Assembly: GCA_002395405.1 (NCBI GenBank)
Contig: DGWX01000054.1
Span: 1-6,569 of the forward strand
Direction of reading: 5' to 3'
DNA: 6,569 nucleotides
From: Christensenella sp. UBA4247
GTDB lineage: Bacteria > Bacillota > Clostridia > Christensenellales > CAG-1252
Shown here: in pieces, positions 1 through 6,194 of the stretch
How positions within the stretch are numbered: the first letter of the stretch is position 1
How the letters are laid out: each line of letters begins with the position of its first letter
Position numbers and translations under genes: made by a program
Notes under the pieces: model-generated
The model's database searches: none
What the model saw: only the letters and a program-made list of their open reading frames with translations
Told to the model about the DNA's origin: nothing

Positions 1-270
1 GTACACATGTTGGTTTCAATACCACCCAAACTCAGTGTGAGCGGATTTATGGGGTACTTAAAAGGGAAAAGCAGCATCCTAATATACCAGAAATACGCGA
101 ACATGAAGTTCAAAAACAGGAACAGGGAATTTTGGTGTAGAGGGTATTACGTAGATACCGTAGGAAAGAACAAAAAAGCGATAGCGGAATACATCGCGAA
201 TCAGTTAAAAGAAGATAAAGAAATGGAACAGATGACGGTATTTGAAATAACCGATCCGTTCAAGAAGTAG
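1..270 (+). CDS. tnpA: IS200-type transposase TnpA, C-terminal part (5' end outside window)
   Basis: This is a single-strand DNA transposase of the Y1 HUH family (REP/IS200 type), which cuts and rejoins the top strand at hairpin ends. The reading frame is open from base 1 and begins V-H-M-L-V-S, matching the family's HVHMLVSIPPK segment, so H2 is the second histidine of the HUH metal site and the first lies just outside the window. The motifs SGFMGYLKGKSS (residues 14-25) and FWCRGYYVDTVG (44-55) are typical of the family. The catalytic tyrosine is most likely Y64 in EYIANQ, about 62 residues after the HUH histidine, as in characterised TnpA proteins. The C-terminal ITDPFKK tail is also usual, so the 3' end looks intact. 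Full-length members have roughly 140-155 residues; 89 are visible. An internal ATG at 7-9 is not the true start. Whether the whole copy is functional cannot be judged. Confidence 0.93.
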   Translation, partial: VHMLVSIPPKLSVSGFMGYLKGKSSILIYQKYANMKFKNRNREFWCRGYYVDTVGKNKKAIAEYIANQLKEDKEMEQMTVFEITDPFKK

Positions 271-282
271 TCTCGATTCGCG

Positions 283-322
283 ATAGGCAAGTTAGGCTAC
301 AGCACGATTTCGTGCCGCCTAT
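283..322 (+). repeat. Imperfect hairpin downstream of tnpA, in the IS right-end region
   Basis: The inner stem is GCACGA/TCGTGC at 302-307 and 310-315, a perfect six-base match with a tiny loop. It is enclosed by TAGGC (293-297) pairing with GCCTA (317-321), or alternatively ATAGGC (283-288) pairing with GCCTAT (317-322). A further small hairpin, GGGT-TTT-ACCC, follows at 329-339. Serial small hairpins between tnpA and the right end are common in IS200-type elements. They may contribute to end recognition or insulate the transposase from transcription, but the role here is inferred. Confidence 0.55.
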
Positions 323-345
323 GAAGGAGGGTTTTACCCGTTATA

Positions 346-380
346 TGAAAAACCACCGGGTGCACCGGTGGATTTTTATT
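346..380. terminator. IS right-end hairpin that also forms a bidirectional terminator (for tnpA and for the GH38 gene)
   Basis: The perfect seven-base stem CCACCGG (353-359) and CCGGTGG (365-371) encloses the loop GTGCA. It is preceded by GAAAAA and followed by ATTTTTATT, so the A and T tracts extend the stem past a single bulged A. Read on the plus strand it ends in a T-rich tail behind tnpA. Read on the minus strand it ends in TTTTTC, about 70 bases past the mannosidase stop codon. It therefore looks like an intrinsic terminator in both directions. The same hairpin matches the typical right end of IS200 elements, so it probably has both roles. Confidence 0.7.
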
Positions 381-404
381 GTAATTGCTTTTTCGGGGTG
401 AGAA

Positions 405-428
405 GGGCGGCGGATCTTGCCGCTCTTC
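405..428 (-). other. Small GC-rich hairpin just downstream of the mannosidase stop
   Basis: On the minus strand GCGGC, a seven-base loop and GCCGC form a short stem (plus-strand positions 407-423 approximately). No run of T follows it, so by itself it is a poor intrinsic terminator. It may stabilise the 3' end of the mannosidase message, or may be a chance structure in a G/C-rich stretch. The better terminator for this gene is the hairpin further downstream at 353-371. Confidence 0.25.
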
Positions 429-441
429 GTCAATGGGGAAA

Positions 442-3400
442 TTATTTAATTTTTTCGCCGAGCTTTCCGTCTTTTCCGAGGGTCCGGTAAAATCGTTTTC
501 CGTTCGGTAAAAGGCGAACGCTCGTAACGGTTTCGTTCTCGTTCGACGCGTCGAGGAGGGATTCGCCGAGAGGAACGGAGGGAGAAGCGCTTCCCTCGAA
601 GAGCATCGATCCTCTTTCGTAAGCGAGCGCGACGTTTTCGAGATCGTCACCCGCCTTATGCGGTAAGAATGCGTACTCGATCAGGTGCTTGCCTCTGTCT
701 GCGGTGGAATCGGGAACTTTCGCGAAATCCGCGCCGTAAGGCGAGGTAAGAAGCGTCAGTCGAATTCTGCTGTTTAAAGCGTCGTAACCGTGTTTGGAAC
801 GGTTCAAAAGAGCGAAAGAGTATCCGTCTTCTCCTTCGAGGTCGCCGTACGTGAGCGCGGGTACTTCGAATCTCGCTTTTTCGTAAGGGGTGTCTCTCTT
901 GACCGGGCGTTCGAGTCTGCCGAAGGGAACTTTATAGAACGCGCGCGGGTTTTGGACGTTGGTCTCCGCCGAGAGTTTGAGATCTTTGCCGTTCTCCCAC
1001 CAATCGGCGAAGAGTACGCAACGGATCATCGGATCGTTTTTATAGAAGATGAAGTCCTGCGTTAAGAAGCTGGTCGGGAAGTCGATCGCAGGGGTATGCC
1101 AGAGGTAGGTTCCGTAATACGGTTTTTTCTCCGTCCAAATGCCGAAGGAATATTTCGCTCTGACGACGGCGCGGATCGGGCCTTGCTCGATCACTTCGAA
1201 GTCAAAGCACTTTGCGTCCCATTCTTTTCCGGTCAAGCCGAAGTTCCAAGAGTCGTAATCGCGGCTCTTCGTATCTTCCAAAATCTTAAAGTTTCCGATC
1301 TGACCGCCCGAGAATTCTTTTCCGTCGTAAAGAAGGGAAGTGATCGCGCCCTTTTTTGCGTCGAACGTTACTTTCAAAGCGCCGTTTTCGATCTTGTTCC
1401 CGCAAACGGAAACCGCATTTTCAGGTTCTCCGTCCGTAAAGGTCAGTTTGGTAAAAGAATAGGGCTTAACGTTATCTAAGTAGATCGCGGTTTTGCCGTC
1501 GTACGTTTTTTGATAGGGGTATTTGTTTCCGAGCGTATCCGAGACGTAACCTGCGTTTTTCTCGGGCGCCGCGTCGATTACGACGGGGATATTCGCCGAA
1601 ACCGAAACGGGATTATAAAGATAGATCGCGTCGCCGAGCCCCAGCGCTTTTTTCGAAACTTCTCCGTTGGCGGCGGCGATGAGGGCGAAGGCCTCGTCGA
1701 AGTCCTCGTAAAGATCGAGATAAACTTTCAGCATCGACGTTCCGGCAAGGATATCGTGGAATTGCGCGAAAAGCTCTTTCTCCCACGCTTTCGTAAGGTC
1801 GTAATACTGACCCGTTGCCGCCTGCAAACTTTCCGCGTTCAAAAGCGCGCGCTCGCATTCGCGGTTCAAATACTTGGTCTTTGCCTGAACGGTAAAGGTT
1901 TTTTGATGGGTTTCCAAGAAAAGCTCGTTCTTGACCGTCGGGAGAGTGGAAAGATCTTCGGTAGAAGTTAAAACGTTATAGAATTCCGTCATACCGCAGA
2001 ATTTGATATTCGGAAACACGGTTTGCTTTTTCAGCTCGTCGAGCCTGTCCATCATAACGGGGAGGGGACCGCCGCCGTGATTGCCGTAGCCCCAAAGAAT
2101 GGGGATATGATAGAAGCCGTCCGTCATATGATGGATGCGCACGATCTTGGAAAGCTCGTCGATCTCGATGTGGTTGGAGTGTCCGGGATATTCGTGTAAG
2201 GTCAGGATCTTGCTTCCGTCGTCTCCTTCCCACCAAAAATGGATATAAGGGAAGAGATTGTATTCGTTGTAGCGCAGTTTTTGCGTAACGAAATAATTCA
2301 GTCCCGCTTTCTTTAAGATCTTCGGAAGCCCGGCATTAAATCCGAACGCGTCGATATTCACCGCGCAAGTCGCCGTTTTCCCGCAAGTGGCAAGGGAAGC
2401 TCTGCGCCCGTTTTCAAGCTGACGGAACCAGCTTTCTTCACCCACGCATTGCCCGTCCGTTTCGCACCACATTCCGCCTTGCGGTTCGAACTGACCGCGA
2501 TCCACGGCGGCTTTGATCTTCTTCCAAAACTCGGGATATTTTTCCTTCATATCGCGCCAAAGGACGGACGAGGTTTCGACGTACACGTACTCGGGGTTCC
2601 TTTCCATCAGTTGCAGCTGGGTTTCGAAGGTTCCTTTCATACATTCGATGGTTTCGGGATATCTCCATTTCCAAGCAAGGTCGATATGCGAGTGCCCCAT
2701 GAAATAGAGGGTAAATCTCTTCGCGTAATCCGCGACCGGTTTCAGCATTTCGAGCGCCGGTTCGATCTCGTCCAAGATCGTGTCGTTCAAAAGAGCGGCG
2801 CGGGCAAAGTTCGCCGTTTTTATAAGACAATCGGAGAACGCGCTTCTTTCTTCTTCCGTCAGTTTGGATTTGTTTATATCCACTTCGCCTTGCACATACA
2901 GGTTTTCGCGCCTGTTGGACTTTGCCATGAGATGGCAACCCGCGCGAAGGGAGCGCGCGAGATTCGCGATTTTTTCATTCGCGTCTTTCAATCCTTTGAG
3001 ATAGTAACGCGTCGTAAGATCGGAAACGGGGTTTTTGTTCGGGCTGTCTATGCGAACGAACACGCTGTGATCTTTTCCGTCCGGCGAGGCGCCGAGATCG
3101 AAATGTCCGCCCATATAGGTGTAAAGCTCAACGGGGTGATCGTCGCAATAAATATCGAGATCGAGCTCCGTGTAGTAGGTAAAACCGTAATTACCGAAAT
3201 CTTTTCGATCGAAAAATTTGCTGATATACGGCAGAGAAAGATCCGCCATCATCCAGCCCGTTTTCATATTCTTCGGATCCTTGACCGTGGGGTCGAAGAG
3301 TGGGAAAGAGCGCATCTTTTCCGGAGAGGGAAGGGGCTCTTCTTCGCTGCCGTCCCAACCGTAATAACTTGTAAGAACAGGGAAAGCCGTGTCTTCCAAA

Positions 3401-3492
3401 CATCTCGCAAAATCCAAAACGTCGCTTGTCGTTTTGCATTCGTTTTCGCGGTAATAAGAAAGCGGCTTGAAATGTGCGTTTTCGGGTTTCAT
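442..3492 (-). CDS. Cytoplasmic GH38 alpha-mannosidase, MAN2C1-like, complete (1016 aa)
   Basis: This is a retaining, metal-dependent exo-alpha-mannosidase expected to release mannose from alpha-mannosides such as N-glycan fragments. In order it has an N-terminal region of about 260 residues typical of the long MAN2C1-type proteins, the GH38 catalytic barrel (about 261-520), the helical middle domain (about 525-605, with QFHDILAGTS at 577-586) and beta-rich C-terminal domains (about 690-1016). Metal ligands H269 and D271 lie in GHSHIDLAW. D381 in NIDAFGFNAGLP is the nucleophile and a further ligand, and H472 in GNHGGGP is the last ligand, so the active site is intact. There is no signal peptide or membrane segment, which implies action on imported sugar. 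The ATG at 3492 is chosen because GGAGGT lies 8 bases upstream; the in-frame ATG at 3531 would translate through that site. Length fits the family (about 1000). It is transcribed divergently from the GH31 gene. The linkage preferred cannot be told. Confidence 0.95.
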   Translation of the reverse strand: MKPENAHFKPLSYYRENECKTTSDVLDFARCLEDTAFPVLTSYYGWDGSEEEPLPSPEKMRSFPLFDPTVKDPKNMKTGWMMADLSLPYISKFFDRKDFGNYGFTYYTELDLDIYCDDHPVELYTYMGGHFDLGASPDGKDHSVFVRIDSPNKNPVSDLTTRYYLKGLKDANEKIANLARSLRAGCHLMAKSNRRENLYVQGEVDINKSKLTEEERSAFSDCLIKTANFARAALLNDTILDEIEPALEMLKPVADYAKRFTLYFMGHSHIDLAWKWRYPETIECMKGTFETQLQLMERNPEYVYVETSSVLWRDMKEKYPEFWKKIKAAVDRGQFEPQGGMWCETDGQCVGEESWFRQLENGRRASLATCGKTATCAVNIDAFGFNAGLPKILKKAGLNYFVTQKLRYNEYNLFPYIHFWWEGDDGSKILTLHEYPGHSNHIEIDELSKIVRIHHMTDGFYHIPILWGYGNHGGGPLPVMMDRLDELKKQTVFPNIKFCGMTEFYNVLTSTEDLSTLPTVKNELFLETHQKTFTVQAKTKYLNRECERALLNAESLQAATGQYYDLTKAWEKELFAQFHDILAGTSMLKVYLDLYEDFDEAFALIAAANGEVSKKALGLGDAIYLYNPVSVSANIPVVIDAAPEKNAGYVSDTLGNKYPYQKTYDGKTAIYLDNVKPYSFTKLTFTDGEPENAVSVCGNKIENGALKVTFDAKKGAITSLLYDGKEFSGGQIGNFKILEDTKSRDYDSWNFGLTGKEWDAKCFDFEVIEQGPIRAVVRAKYSFGIWTEKKPYYGTYLWHTPAIDFPTSFLTQDFIFYKNDPMIRCVLFADWWENGKDLKLSAETNVQNPRAFYKVPFGRLERPVKRDTPYEKARFEVPALTYGDLEGEDGYSFALLNRSKHGYDALNSRIRLTLLTSPYGADFAKVPDSTADRGKHLIEYAFLPHKAGDDLENVALAYERGSMLFEGSASPSVPLGESLLDASNENETVTSVRLLPNGKRFYRTLGKDGKLGEKIK

Positions 3493-3500
3493 TGAAACTG

Positions 3501-3506
3501 ACCTCC
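3501..3506 (-). promoter_or_regulatory. Shine-Dalgarno site that fixes the GH38 start
   Basis: On the minus strand GGAGGT lies 8 bases before the ATG at 3492. No comparable site precedes the longer in-frame start at 3531, so the shorter, 1016-residue protein is preferred. Confidence 0.85.
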
Positions 3507-3533
3507 ACTTTTTTCGCGTGCCGTTAGGCAAGG

Positions 3534-3566
3534 TTTTTCGAAAGAATGCGTTTTTTCGAAATTTCG
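3534..3566. promoter_or_regulatory. Candidate operator or leader element of the GH38 transcript: repeated TTTTTCGAAA and palindrome CGAAATTTCG
   Basis: TTTTTCGAAA occurs twice, at 3534-3543 and 3552-3561, exactly 18 bases apart, and each copy contains the palindrome TTTCGAAA. The second copy overlaps a perfect ten-base palindrome, CGAAATTTCG, at 3557-3566, which falls a few bases downstream of the predicted mannosidase transcription start (about 3569). A repressor site just past a consensus promoter is a common arrangement. However, TTTCGAAA also occurs at 6126-6133 in a terminator region, so these words may simply reflect local composition. No regulator gene is in the window to match it with. 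Confidence 0.3.
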
Positions 3567-3575
3567 TCGCTTGAT

Positions 3576-3604
3576 ATTATATAGTTTGCGGCGGATCGTG
3601 TCAA
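3576..3604 (-). promoter_or_regulatory. Consensus sigma-A/sigma-70 promoter for the GH38 gene
   Basis: On the minus strand a perfect TTGACA (3599-3604) and a perfect TATAAT (3576-3581) are separated by 17 bases, the optimal spacing. The start of transcription should fall near 3569, giving a leader of roughly 77 bases before the ATG at 3492. Such a full consensus promoter would be strong unless repressed, which suggests that control is by a repressor rather than an activator. Confidence 0.88.
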
Positions 3605-3650
3605 TAAAAAAAGACGCGGGGACTAAGCTGCGGCGAAGAGAAAAGGAAAT

Positions 3651-3671
3651 GATAATACGAATTGACTTATC
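3651..3671. promoter_or_regulatory. Imperfect inverted repeat over the -35 region of the GH31 promoter (possible operator)
   Basis: GATAA at 3651-3655 is mirrored by TTATC at 3667-3671, and two inner positions also pair, giving 7 of 10 matched positions around a central base. It overlaps the TTGACT -35 element at 3662-3667, where a bound repressor would block RNA polymerase. The symmetry is imperfect and the arms are A/T rich, so chance is a real possibility. Confidence 0.25.
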
Positions 3672-3691
3672 GCGCGCTTCGGGTTTATAAT
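3662..3691 (+). promoter_or_regulatory. Sigma-A/sigma-70 promoter for the GH31 gene
   Basis: TTGACT (3662-3667, one mismatch to consensus) and a perfect TATAAT (3686-3691) are separated by 18 bases. Transcription should start near 3698, leaving a leader of about 32 bases before the ATG at 3730. The element is about 60 bases from the divergent GH38 promoter, so the two could share one regulator. Confidence 0.85.
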
Positions 3692-3716
3692 ACTTCCGAT
3701 TTCATAACGTCAAGAT

Positions 3717-3722
3717 AAGGAG
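3717..3722 (+). promoter_or_regulatory. Shine-Dalgarno site for the GH31 gene
   Basis: AAGGAG lies 7 bases before the ATG at 3730, near-ideal spacing, and supports that start codon. Confidence 0.85.
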
Positions 3723-3729
3723 CAAATCA

Positions 3730-6054
3730 ATGAAAAAACGGTTATCCATCCATCCCGACGCGCTGTACGACTCGGAATACGTCGAAACGATTCTCGAAAC
3801 GGACGATTATCTCTCCCCGGAGCTTACGCTGAAAGGAGAATATAAGGGAGAAAAAGGCGTTATTGTAATTACGGCTTCCGGCAGAGCGATCATCATCGAG
3901 AATTGTTTTAATAATACCCTTCGTCTTAGGCTGACCAAACCCGGCGAGACCTTGGATCGGACGGTTACGGAGCGCCTCGGACTGATCCGAACGGATTGGG
4001 AAGCTCTCCCTTTCGACTACAAACTCGAAAATGGGGTGATTACTTTCTCGAACGATCGATTGACCTTATCGTTTGATATGAAATCGAACGAGTTCGAATT
4101 CCGCTCGGCGGAGGGAAAGACCCTATTGAAAACCAAAAACGGCGGTGCAAGATTCTCGAATGAGGCGGCGGAGTATTCGGGAATGAGAAGTTATACCGAG
4201 TTCGAACGCATCGGAAACGAACGTTATTCCGGCTTCGGCGCACGTATTTTCAAGGTGGACAGAACGGGCGAATCCGCGGACATTTTCGCGGAGAAAGGCG
4301 GCGCGAAAGTCGGCGATTACGGAGGCTTTCCCATTCCTTATTTCATCAGTTCGGCCGGCTATGGATTCTTCTTTAATAATCCTTGGCCGCACGTTTACTT
4401 TGACATGGCGAAAACCCTTCCGAACGAATGGTTTTTGAGCGCGCCCGGCGGAGACTACGATATTTTCGTTTTTTGCGGAAACACTTCGGAGATCACGAAA
4501 AGTTACGCGAAGATCGTGGGAACGAACCAATTCCCTCAAAAATGGTTGATGGGATATTGGTGCAGTAGTTTGAGTTTTGAACGAGCGCAAGGCGCGATCG
4601 ACGATACGTCTCGTATGCGGCGCGAAGGATATCCCTGCGACGCCATTGTGATCGACGGACCTTGGCGCGGCGGCGTAAATTTTATAAAAGATTACGCTTC
4701 GGGCTGGGGCTATCCTTCGGACGACTATAATTGGCACCCCGATTTCGGCGACGGCCCCGGAATGATCCGGAAGCTGAAAAAAGAGAATATCAAAACGGTT
4801 TTGCATATCAATTCCTGCGCGTTTAAGCCTTCAACGGCGATCCCGGCGATCGCGCAAGGACTGCTTCGTCAGGTCAAAACCGAAACGGTTCCGGACGTGG
4901 CGACGGAGCGAGGGGTCGAATATTATAAAACGTTCTTGCTTCCTCGTATAAAGGACGGAGTCACGGAATGGTGGACGGATCACTCCGATCGCGTCAGCGG
5001 CGAGATCTTACCGGGGATCCCTTCGAGGAACCTGTTCGGTGCGATGTGGAATCGAGTGATCTCCGAGATCATGGCGGAAAACGGCGTTCGAAATCATATG
5101 GCTTTGTCTCGCGGCGGCGGCATTGGCAGTCAGCGTTATGCTTTGCCTTGGGCGGGTGACACGCAATTCGGAATTCATCGCTTTAAGGAAGATATTTGGT
5201 ATATCATAAACGCCGGTATGGCAGGGTTTACCCTTTGCGGTTACGATCTCGGCGGATTTATGCGAGGAGCGGGGGTGGAAACGCCGCCGGATGAAATGCA
5301 ATTCGAGATCAATAACATTGCAAGGCGCTTCTGCCAAAGTTTGATCTTTTGCCCGATGCCGAGAATGCATAACGGCGAAAATTCAAGTGCAAAATGGCCA
5401 TGGAACTGCCCGAAAGAAACGAGAGAATTGTATTTGGATTGCTTGAAGTATCGATATAGATTGATCCCCACGGTGTACTCGTATGCCATACACGGCTCGG
5501 AAAGCGGCGAGCCGATCATTCGCCCGCTATTCTATAATCATATGGAAGACGCCAAACTTTACGCGGTGGACGATGAGTTCTATCTCGGAGAGTATATCCT
5601 CGTTGCGCCCGTAACGGAGAAAGACGCGCTTACTCGCAAAGTCTATCTTCCCGAAGGAGAGTGGGTGGATATTTGGACAAAAAAGCGTTTTTCCGGCGAT
5701 CAAACGATCGAATGCGAGACTCCGATGTTTAAAAAAGAAGGGCTTCCGATGTTCGTTAAGGTCGGTGGCGGCGTGGCATATCAAACGGATCGGTTGAGCC
5801 TGACGGAAGAGATCCCCGAAGAACTGACTGTCGAACTGTACGCAGACTTGTACGCCGAATTGACGCTTCGCGAAGGAGAAACCGTTACGAACCGTTTCTC
5901 TTGTAAAAAAACGAGCGATGGCTTTTGCGTTTACGCGGAGAATAGCAGCGACGTTACGCGTAAGTATTCGATTAAGATCTATTGCGCCGATAAAACGCTT
6001 GCGGTAGAAGAAAGCTTTTTGGCGGGGGAGGCGCGAACGATCGAAGTTCGATGA
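3730..6054 (+). CDS. Cytoplasmic GH31 retaining alpha-glycosidase (alpha-glucosidase/alpha-xylosidase superfamily), complete (774 aa)
   Basis: GH31 enzymes hydrolyse terminal alpha-linked glucose, xylose or related sugars with retention. The N-terminal beta-sandwich covers about residues 1-265. The barrel begins at KWLMGYWCSSLSFER (271-285) and contains the strand DAIVIDGPW (304-312), whose D309 fits the subsite -1 aspartate. D417 in EWWTDHSDR is the likely nucleophile and D477 in RYALPWAGD the likely acid/base, with R461 (LSRGGG) and H547 (PRMHNG) at further conserved sites. C-terminal beta domains start near 590, with GEPIIRPL (593-600) and GEYILVAPV (620-628), both family signatures. There is no signal peptide, so it acts inside the cell. 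Length is usual for GH31. The nucleophile and acid/base motifs differ from the classical WxDMNE and from YicI's KTDFGE, so the substrate is uncertain. It is divergent from the GH38 gene and ends at a bidirectional terminator. Confidence 0.93.
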   Translation: MKKRLSIHPDALYDSEYVETILETDDYLSPELTLKGEYKGEKGVIVITASGRAIIIENCFNNTLRLRLTKPGETLDRTVTERLGLIRTDWEALPFDYKLENGVITFSNDRLTLSFDMKSNEFEFRSAEGKTLLKTKNGGARFSNEAAEYSGMRSYTEFERIGNERYSGFGARIFKVDRTGESADIFAEKGGAKVGDYGGFPIPYFISSAGYGFFFNNPWPHVYFDMAKTLPNEWFLSAPGGDYDIFVFCGNTSEITKSYAKIVGTNQFPQKWLMGYWCSSLSFERAQGAIDDTSRMRREGYPCDAIVIDGPWRGGVNFIKDYASGWGYPSDDYNWHPDFGDGPGMIRKLKKENIKTVLHINSCAFKPSTAIPAIAQGLLRQVKTETVPDVATERGVEYYKTFLLPRIKDGVTEWWTDHSDRVSGEILPGIPSRNLFGAMWNRVISEIMAENGVRNHMALSRGGGIGSQRYALPWAGDTQFGIHRFKEDIWYIINAGMAGFTLCGYDLGGFMRGAGVETPPDEMQFEINNIARRFCQSLIFCPMPRMHNGENSSAKWPWNCPKETRELYLDCLKYRYRLIPTVYSYAIHGSESGEPIIRPLFYNHMEDAKLYAVDDEFYLGEYILVAPVTEKDALTRKVYLPEGEWVDIWTKKRFSGDQTIECETPMFKKEGLPMFVKVGGGVAYQTDRLSLTEEIPEELTVELYADLYAELTLREGETVTNRFSCKKTSDGFCVYAENSSDVTRKYSIKIYCADKTLAVEESFLAGEARTIEVR

Positions 6055-6073
6055 TCTTTTTTTCGATCCGAGA

Positions 6074-6109
6074 ATAAAAATCCACATGCCGCGGCGTGTG
6101 GATTTTTAT
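6074..6109. terminator. Bidirectional intrinsic terminator downstream of the GH31 gene
   Basis: A perfect 13-base inverted repeat, ATAAAAATCCACA (6074-6086) against TGTGGATTTTTAT (6097-6109), is extended inwards by GCC/GGC pairing. The A tract and T tract flank the stem symmetrically, so it can end transcription on either strand. It lies 20 bases past the GH31 stop codon. Its T-side arm, GTGGATTTTTAT, is identical to positions 368-379 at the other end of the glycosidase cassette. Confidence 0.88.
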
Positions 6110-6130
6110 GATACGGAACTGTTTATTTCG

Positions 6131-6178
6131 AAAAAACGGCGCGGACGTTTTTTTAATGCGTTCGCGCCGAATCGTTTT
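6131..6178. terminator. Second bidirectional terminator, mainly serving guaA
   Basis: CGGCGCG (6137-6143) pairs with CGCGCCG (6163-6169), and after one mismatch ACG (6145-6147) pairs with CGT (6159-6161), around an 11-base T-rich loop. On the minus strand the stem is followed directly by six T (complement of 6131-6136), a classical intrinsic terminator about 25 bases past the guaA stop. On the plus strand it is followed by AATCGTTTTTATT, so it may also back up the GH31 terminator. Confidence 0.82.
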
Positions 6179-6194
6179 TATTCTGTGGCTTCGA

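Larger units (their letters stand above)
1..380 (+). mobile_element. Right-hand part of an IS200/IS605-family insertion sequence (IS200 type, tnpA only), cut by the window start
   Basis: The element consists of the distal part of a Y1 (HUH) transposase gene followed by about 110 bases of non-coding, hairpin-rich sequence, which is the usual right-end layout of IS200-type elements. The last hairpin, 353-371 (CCACCGG, loop GTGCA, CCGGTGG), resembles the CCACCGG...CCGGTGG right-end hairpin I know from IS200 relatives. No tnpB or accessory gene follows the transposase; the next gene is an unrelated mannosidase on the opposite strand. These elements move as single strands and leave no target duplication or terminal inverted repeats, so the exact right boundary cannot be read here. 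Position 380, just beyond the hairpin and its T-rich tail, is an estimate. The left end lies outside the window. Confidence 0.8.

Noticed and set aside
297..650. A 117-codon minus-strand open frame overlapping the end of the mannosidase gene
   Set aside because: It is out of frame with the GH38 gene and runs through the terminator hairpins. The product has no recognisable features.
2449..3495. A 348-codon open frame on the plus strand opposite the 5' part of the mannosidase gene
   Set aside because: It lies wholly antisense to a well-supported GH38 gene, its translation has no recognisable motif, and no Shine-Dalgarno or promoter fits. Long antisense frames are expected from this codon usage.
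3493..3531. An upstream in-frame start giving a 1029-residue mannosidase
   Set aside because: The extra 13 residues would be translated through the GGAGGT ribosome binding site, and no such site precedes the ATG at 3531.
3605..3650. Search for a small gene, riboswitch or tRNA in the divergent intergenic region
   Set aside because: The region holds only the two promoters and leaders. No tRNA fold, riboswitch-like structure or credible small open frame with a start signal was seen.
4123..4806. A 227-codon open frame on the minus strand inside the GH31 gene
   Set aside because: It is antisense to conserved GH31 coding sequence and has no family signature or start signals.
5527..6087. A 186-codon open frame on the minus strand opposite the 3' part of the GH31 gene
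   Set aside because: It is a shadow of the GH31 frame, rich in R, F and N without domain motifs, and begins inside the terminator hairpin.
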